Origin: an uncultured Clostridia bacterium | GTDB taxonomy: Bacteria > Bacillota > Clostridia > Christensenellales > UBA1242 | Length of the DNA: 15,646 bases | Assembly (NCBI GenBank): GCA_947628195.1 | Contig: CANQZB010000007.1 | Location: forward strand, 1 to 15,646 | Reading direction: 5' to 3' | Shown here: piece after piece, positions 13,033 through 15,646 of the stretch | Layout: the number at the start of each line of letters is the position of its first letter | Position numbering within the stretch: position 1 is the first letter of the stretch | The notes under the pieces: model-generated | The model's input: only the letters and a program-made list of their open reading frames with translations | Told to the model about the DNA's origin: nothing | The model's database searches: none | Translations under genes and position numbers: made by a program

Positions 13033-14282
13033 TGAAAACAGCAAATTTAAAATTTAATGAACTTAATCAAGAAAAATTTTTAAAATGGTTCTTCATTTTA
13101 TCTGTGTTTTTTATGGCCATTGCGGTTGTTTTGATGTGCACGCTGGCAAATCATTTAATCACTTGGAATATATGGTCCGATTTTGCCGAAGTTATGTGTT
13201 ATTGCATAGAAAAAAATCCGTATGACGGAAGCTCTTATCCAACTTCAATCTATCCACCTATTGCATTTTTGTTTTTATATCCGTTCGCTTTAATGTGCAA
13301 GGGTGAAGCGCAAAGATGCATTGCTGGCGAAATTACGCATTACGAAATGGCAAAACAGCCAATTTGTGTTGTGGCTCAAATTTTATATATTGCTATTAAC
13401 ATGGCAATTATTGTGTATATTTCTGCAAAATTAACAAAATTTAAAGGCAAAAAATTGTTTTATCTTATTGCCATAATTTTGCTTTGGGGACCTTGCCTTT
13501 ATTGTTACCACAGGGCAAACACAATTATGACAACGGCCGTGTTTGTAATGCTTTTCTTTGTGTTTTATAAAAGCGAAAAGCGCTGGCAGTGTGAACTTTC
13601 ATTATTGTTTTTAGCCTTTGCCATTTCAATAAAAATTTACCCAGTGCTAATTGCTTTGGTGTTTATTAAAGATAGGCGCTGGTTAGATTTATTTAAAACC
13701 GCAATTTACACCATGCTTTTGGTGTTTGTTCCTTTTGCGTTTTATTCGGGCGGATTTATTTATAATATAAAATGCCTATTAAAGAATTTTACAGTGGCAA
13801 ACAATTCACTTATAACTGGCGGTAGTAACGTTTCACTTTCTTCTTTGCTTTATAAAATTCAATTAATTATGCCATTTATTCCATTAAAGGTGGTAGAAAT
13901 TGCCTCTTTGGTTTTAAAAATTGCGTTAATTTGCTGTTCAGTTGTGGTAATGTTCTTTGCCAAAAACAGCAAAAAAGATTTTAACATTTTGTGGATTGTG
14001 TTAATAACTTACATTTTAAGTGCAGACATTTCTATTGGATACATTTTGGTTGTAACAATAGTGCCGTTCATTTATTTTATTATTAATTTTGACAAATTTT
14101 CTGTTAAAGCACGCTGGATTTATAGCTTAATTTATGTGCTAATGTATTGCCAAATTTTCTATGGTGTAAAAAACAATGTACCTCAACAAATTTTGTTAAT
14201 TGCCCTTTATGTTTATTATGTTGTGGATATATTTAAAGAATTTAGGCGTAACAGGCAAGAGCAAAAGAGAGTTAATCAATAA
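13032..14282 (+). CDS. GT87-like (DUF2029) membrane glycosyltransferase
   Basis: Polytopic membrane protein of 416 residues with about ten hydrophobic segments, consistent with a GT-C fold enzyme that uses a polyprenyl-phosphate sugar on the outer membrane face. Supporting features are the first extracytoplasmic loop with Asp50 (SDFAEVMCYCIEKNPYDG), where GT-C enzymes keep the catalytic Asp, the IYPPIAFLFLYPF segment and AISIKIYPVLIALVFIKDRRW (residues 197-217), the Lys-x-x-Pro signature of the GT87/PimE-like family. Its ATG shares one base with the rfbG stop (TAATG) and it has no Shine-Dalgarno, so translation is probably coupled. It would be the third component of a gtrABC-like system, moving the flipped sugar to the acceptor. 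The acceptor is unknown. Confidence 0.8.
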   Translation: MKTANLKFNELNQEKFLKWFFILSVFFMAIAVVLMCTLANHLITWNIWSDFAEVMCYCIEKNPYDGSSYPTSIYPPIAFLFLYPFALMCKGEAQRCIAGEITHYEMAKQPICVVAQILYIAINMAIIVYISAKLTKFKGKKLFYLIAIILLWGPCLYCYHRANTIMTTAVFVMLFFVFYKSEKRWQCELSLLFLAFAISIKIYPVLIALVFIKDRRWLDLFKTAIYTMLLVFVPFAFYSGGFIYNIKCLLKNFTVANNSLITGGSNVSLSSLLYKIQLIMPFIPLKVVEIASLVLKIALICCSVVVMFFAKNSKKDFNILWIVLITYILSADISIGYILVVTIVPFIYFIINFDKFSVKARWIYSLIYVLMYCQIFYGVKNNVPQQILLIALYVYYVVDIFKEFRRNRQEQKRVNQ

Positions 14283-14283
14283 C

Positions 14284-14324
14284 ATTTTTAGATGATGTTT
14301 AGGCTAAAAATCTTTGTATTTTTA
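14284..14324 (+). terminator. weak terminator candidate after the operon
   Basis: ATTTTTAG (14284-14291) pairs with CTAAAAAT (14304-14311) around a 12-nt loop, followed by CTTTGTATTTTT. The stem is almost all A:T, so this is a weak terminator at best. It is the only candidate at the end of the operon. Confidence 0.35.
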
Positions 14325-14352
14325 AGTTTTAGGAAAAATTTTTACAAAAGTG

Positions 14353-14381
14353 TTGACAAAACAAAAAATTTTTGGTATTCT
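14353..14381 (+). promoter_or_regulatory. tRNA-Met promoter
   Basis: Consensus TTGACA (14353-14358), 17-nt spacer, TATTCT (14376-14381). Predicted start near 14388, about 12 nt before the mature tRNA 5' end. Confidence 0.8.
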
Positions 14382-14399
14382 TAACTCGCAATAAGGTAT

Positions 14400-14475
14400 G
14401 GCGGTGTGGCTCAGCGGTTAGAGCAATCGGTTCATACCCGATAGGTCGGTAGTTCGATTCTACCCACCGCCACCA
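14400..14475 (+). tRNA. tRNA-Met(CAT), elongator type
   Basis: A 76-nt cloverleaf with encoded CCA. The acceptor GGCGGTG pairs with CACCGCC, the D stem is GCTC/GAGC, and the anticodon stem ATCGG/CCGAT holds loop TTCATAC. G1:C72 is paired, so it is not the initiator tRNA. The TTCATAC loop resembles elongator Met rather than the CTCATAA of tRNA-Ile2. No terminator follows; tRNA-Glu is 360 nt further on the same strand. Confidence 0.93.
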
Positions 14476-14550
14476 CTCGCAATAAATTCTTTGCTTTTGC
14501 TCATTTGCTAAACGCAAATTCGCTTATTTGATGAATTTATTGCTCGTTTA

Positions 14551-14694
14551 TATGAGGGACAACCACTTTAACGGGGTCCCACAAAACGAATGTTGCAGTG
14601 GGGAGCGCAGCCCGCAAGTGCCTATTGAGCGAGGGCAAACACTTTTGCCCGGCGAAATTTTAACTTGCTAGGGCGAGCATTTCCCTCATTACTC
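14551..14694 (+). repeat. TGAGGGA palindromic element, long (144-bp) form
   Basis: It begins TATGAGGGACAACCACTT and ends TTCCCTCATTACTC, the same ends as the 40-bp element at 4295-4334, but about 104 bp of extra sequence lie between. The interior holds a CCCAC...GTGGG copy (14573-14604) and a perfect hairpin GGGCAAA-CACT-TTTGCCC (14633-14650). Confidence 0.8.
14573..14604 (+). repeat. CCCAC/GTGGGG element inside the long palindromic element
   Basis: It is close to 14962-14994: about 29 of 33 positions agree, sharing ACGAA-GTTGCAGTGGGGA. The arms CCCAC and GTGGG can pair around a 15-nt loop. Confidence 0.8.
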
Positions 14695-14701
14695 AGATTT
14701 T

Positions 14702-14727
14702 AAGAAGTTTTGCGATTAGCAAAACGA
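14702..14727 (+). repeat. inverted relative of the 56-bp repeat
   Basis: AAGAAGTTTTGCG, two variable bases, then TAGCAAAACGA matches the reverse complement of 4247-4272 and 4378-4403 at 24 of 26 positions. It forms GTTTTGC-GATTA-GCAAAAC, the same stem with a different loop. Confidence 0.75.
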
Positions 14728-14733
14728 GACAAA

Positions 14734-14770
14734 CCACGAGAACTTGTAAAGTTCGCAGTGGTAGAGGAGC
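14734..14770 (+). repeat. CCAC...GTGG element with inner palindrome
   Basis: CCAC (14734-14737) and GTGG (14758-14761) enclose GAACTT-GTA-AAGTTC (14740-14754). The right flank TAGAGGAGCAAACGAA matches the flank of the copy at 6843-6879 on the opposite strand. A degenerate member of the CCCCAC/GTGGGG family. Confidence 0.55.
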
Positions 14771-14835
14771 AAACGAATTTAGGCTTACATTTGCAAATAT
14801 ATTTTGCAAATTAGCATAAGTGAGATTTGCGACGA

Positions 14836-14910
14836 GGTCCCTTCGTCTAATGGTTAGGACATCACCCTTTCACGGTGGCAATATGGGTTCGAATCCCGTA
14901 GGGATCACCA
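14836..14910 (+). tRNA. tRNA-Glu(TTC)
   Basis: A 75-nt cloverleaf with encoded CCA. The acceptor GGTCCCT pairs with AGGGATC (one G:U), the D stem is GTCT/GGAC, and the anticodon stem TCACC/GGTGG holds loop CTTTCAC with anticodon TTC. The T arm is ATGGG-TTCGAAT-CCCGT. A terminator starts 3 nt downstream. Confidence 0.95.
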
Positions 14911-14912
14911 AA

Positions 14913-14936
14913 TTCACACTTCGGTGTGAGTTTTTT
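14913..14936 (+). terminator. tRNA-Glu terminator with UUCG tetraloop
   Basis: TCACAC-TTCG-GTGTGA (14914-14929) is a 6-bp stem closed by C(UUCG)G, an especially stable tetraloop, followed after one G by six T residues (14931-14936). Confidence 0.88.
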
Positions 14937-14961
14937 GTTTTTTGGATGATAAAAGAATATT

Positions 14962-14994
14962 GGGGCCCCCACAAGACGAACGTTGCAGTGGGGA
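14962..14994 (+). repeat. CCCCAC/GTGGGG element, best-formed copy
   Basis: CCCCAC and GTGGGG form a 6-bp stem around AAGACGAACGTTGCA, which contains the palindrome AACGTT. It is preceded by GGGGCC. It is a near match of 14573-14604. Confidence 0.8.
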
Positions 14995-15133
14995 AAAGGA
15001 GTGAACAAGCAAAAGGCGAAATTTGCGTTTAGCAAATGAGGAATAGCGCAGTTCATGACGCCGCCTAGTTGTTATACTTCGTATAGACTGCTTTCGCTCG
15101 TGCTTTAATAAAACCTTAATAAAAAAGGAAAAG

Positions 15134-15173
15134 GAGTAATGAGGGAAAAACACATAAGTGGTGTTCCCTCATA
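15134..15173 (-). repeat. TGAGGGA palindromic element, short form, copy 2
   Basis: The reverse complement matches 4295-4334 at nearly every position and continues into the flanking CCTTTTCC. The differences fall mainly in the hairpin: arm TGAGGGAA / TTCCCTCA here pairs over 8 bp, and the loop is TTAT instead of TTGC. Confidence 0.85.
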
Positions 15174-15190
15174 GAACTAGGCGGACCGCC

Positions 15191-15226
15191 TAAAAAAGAA
15201 ATCCGCAAAATATAATTTTTGCGGAT
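15191..15226 (-). terminator. spoIVB terminator
   Basis: On the minus strand ATCCGCAAAA (15226-15217), a 6-nt loop and TTTTGCGGAT (15210-15201) are followed by TTCTTTTTT. A 10-bp stem and U-rich tail 21 nt after the spoIVB stop. Confidence 0.78.
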
Positions 15227-15247
15227 GATAAAAGAGGGCGTGTTCGC

Positions 15248-15646
15248 CTAGTTGTCTATCATCCAATCGACATAAACGCCGTAGCCTCGGGTGGGGTCGT
15301 TAACAAAAACGTGAGTTACTGCGCCAACAATTTTGCCATTCTGCACAATCGGGCTTCCGCTCATACCCTGAATTATTCCTCCGGTTTTTTGCAAAAGTTC
15401 TTTATCTGTAATTTTTATAATCATACTTTTATCGTCTGCGGTGTTTTGTTTGTTGGCCTTAATAATTTTAATATCATAAGCCTTAACTCCGCCGTTATCT
15501 AGCGAACAATAAATTTTTGCATCTCCCAGTTTAACTGAAAGCCTTCCGCCCAAAATTGCAGTGCGGTCGGCATCAATTATGCTTTTATCTAAAATGTTGC
15601 CATACACGCCATATTTACAATTTGTGTCGGCAAGGCCAATGGCATC
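15248..15646 (-). CDS. spoIVB: SpoIVB peptidase (S55), C-terminal part
   Basis: Sporulation serine peptidase, made in the forespore and secreted into the intermembrane space, where it triggers activation of sigma-K by cleaving SpoIVFA. The gene runs off the window; 132 residues are visible. They match the C-terminal half of the S55 domain: KYGVYGN near the edge, MIIKITDKELLQKTGG with the catalytic Asp (aligns with Asp363 of the B. subtilis protein), IIQGMSGSPIVQNGKIVGAV with the nucleophile Ser (aligns with Ser378), then THVFVNDPTRGYGVYVDWM. The catalytic His and the PDZ domain lie outside. The stop is TAG 15250-15248. A GTG at 15607 is not the start, since the upstream codons continue the domain. 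In many spore formers spo0A follows spoIVB; here a terminator and tRNA-Glu on the other strand follow instead. Confidence 0.92.
   Translation of the reverse strand, partial: DAIGLADTNCKYGVYGNILDKSIIDADRTAILGGRLSVKLGDAKIYCSLDNGGVKAYDIKIIKANKQNTADDKSMIIKITDKELLQKTGGIIQGMSGSPIVQNGKIVGAVTHVFVNDPTRGYGVYVDWMIDN

Larger units (their letters stand above)
14476..14835. other. non-coding repeat mosaic between tRNA-Met and tRNA-Glu
   Basis: No gene supported. From left to right: an 11-bp inverted repeat GCAATAAATTC (14479-14489) / GAATTTATTGC (14533-14543) enclosing ATTTGC-TAAAC-GCAAAT (14503-14519); the 144-bp TGAGGGA element (14551-14694); the hairpin GTTTTGC-GATTA-GCAAAAC (14707-14725); a CCAC...GTGG element with inner GAACTT-GTA-AAGTTC (14734-14761); and two TTTGCAAA palindromes (14790-14810). 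No clear tRNA-Glu promoter was found, so tRNA-Glu could be read from the tRNA-Met promoter. Confidence 0.7.
14937..15247. other. non-coding repeat mosaic between tRNA-Glu and spoIVB
   Basis: No gene supported. It contains a CCCCAC/GTGGGG copy (14962-14994), the hairpin ATTTGC-GTTTA-GCAAAT (15021-15037, inverted match of 14500-14520), a short inverted TGAGGGA element (15134-15173), the palindrome TAGGCGG-A-CCGCCTA (15178-15192) and the spoIVB terminator. CGCCTAGTTGT occurs at 15062-15072 and again at 15246-15256, across the spoIVB stop codon. Confidence 0.7.

Noticed and set aside
15073..15085. TATACTTCGTATA, resembling one arm of loxP
   Set aside because: Only one 13-bp arm-like palindrome with 9 shared bases; no second arm, spacer or recombinase gene.
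14329..15153. Open frames around tRNA-Met and tRNA-Glu, including one with GDPYGIRTHIATVKG and one with WWRWVESNYRPIGYEP
   Set aside because: These peptides are the classic false translations of tRNA genes and nearby repeats.

Overview
The window is AT-rich, gene-dense bacterial chromosome. The gene order rpsF-ssb-rpsR, a DacF/DacA-type D,D-carboxypeptidase, a short signal peptidase I and above all a SpoIVB-type S55 sporulation peptidase point to an endospore-forming (or recently spore-forming) low-GC Firmicute, most likely an uncultured member of the Clostridia. That placement is inference from gene content. All 18 intact genes end in TAA or TAG and none in TGA.

Layout. 1-2314 (+): the 3' end of a MetRS-like class I aminoacyl-tRNA synthetase, signal peptidase I and a secreted D,D-carboxypeptidase. 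2335-2871 (-): a YgjV-family membrane protein that converges on the carboxypeptidase through a shared terminator. 2996-4245 (+): the ribosomal/SSB operon rpsF-ssb-rpsR, with a strong promoter, a long leader containing a candidate S6:S18-binding hairpin that covers part of the Shine-Dalgarno, and a terminator. 4225-4440: a repeat-filled spacer. 4566-5039: an unrecognised four-helix membrane protein with strong expression signals. 5187-6008: a sugar-1-phosphate nucleotidylyltransferase. 6040-6764 (-): tRNA-Gly(CCC), a MazG-like NTP pyrophosphohydrolase and the dead N-terminal piece of a GNAT acetyltransferase, apparently one transcript. 6765-7060: more repeats.

7195-14282 (+) is the most interesting part: eight genes that overlap or abut, behind one promoter. 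They encode a split transketolase (two subunits), an NAD(P)-dependent SDR, a GtrB-like polyprenyl-phosphate glycosyltransferase, a GtrA-like flippase, glucose-1-phosphate cytidylyltransferase (RfbF), CDP-glucose 4,6-dehydratase (RfbG) and a GT87-like membrane glycosyltransferase. RfbF and RfbG make CDP-4-keto-6-deoxyglucose. No 3-dehydrase (RfbH/DdhC) is present. I infer that the transketolase may add a two-carbon unit to the C4 ketone, that the SDR then reduces the product, and that the resulting CDP-linked (possibly branched) deoxysugar goes to undecaprenyl phosphate (GtrB), is flipped (GtrA) and is moved to a surface acceptor (GT87). This would be a gtrABC-like surface-decoration system carrying its own donor synthesis.

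14353-15247: elongator tRNA-Met(CAT) with a consensus promoter and tRNA-Glu(TTC) with a UUCG-capped terminator, embedded in mosaic palindromic repeats. 15248-15646 (-): the 3' part of spoIVB, running off the window.

The four non-coding stretches (after rpsR, upstream of tRNA-Gly, and on both sides of tRNA-Glu) share related palindromic modules: a TGAGGGA/TCCCTCA hairpin with 40-bp and 144-bp versions, a CCCCAC/GTGGGG element with variable inside, and small hairpins with 6-7 bp stems and 5-nt loops. They behave like a dispersed, non-autonomous repeat family.
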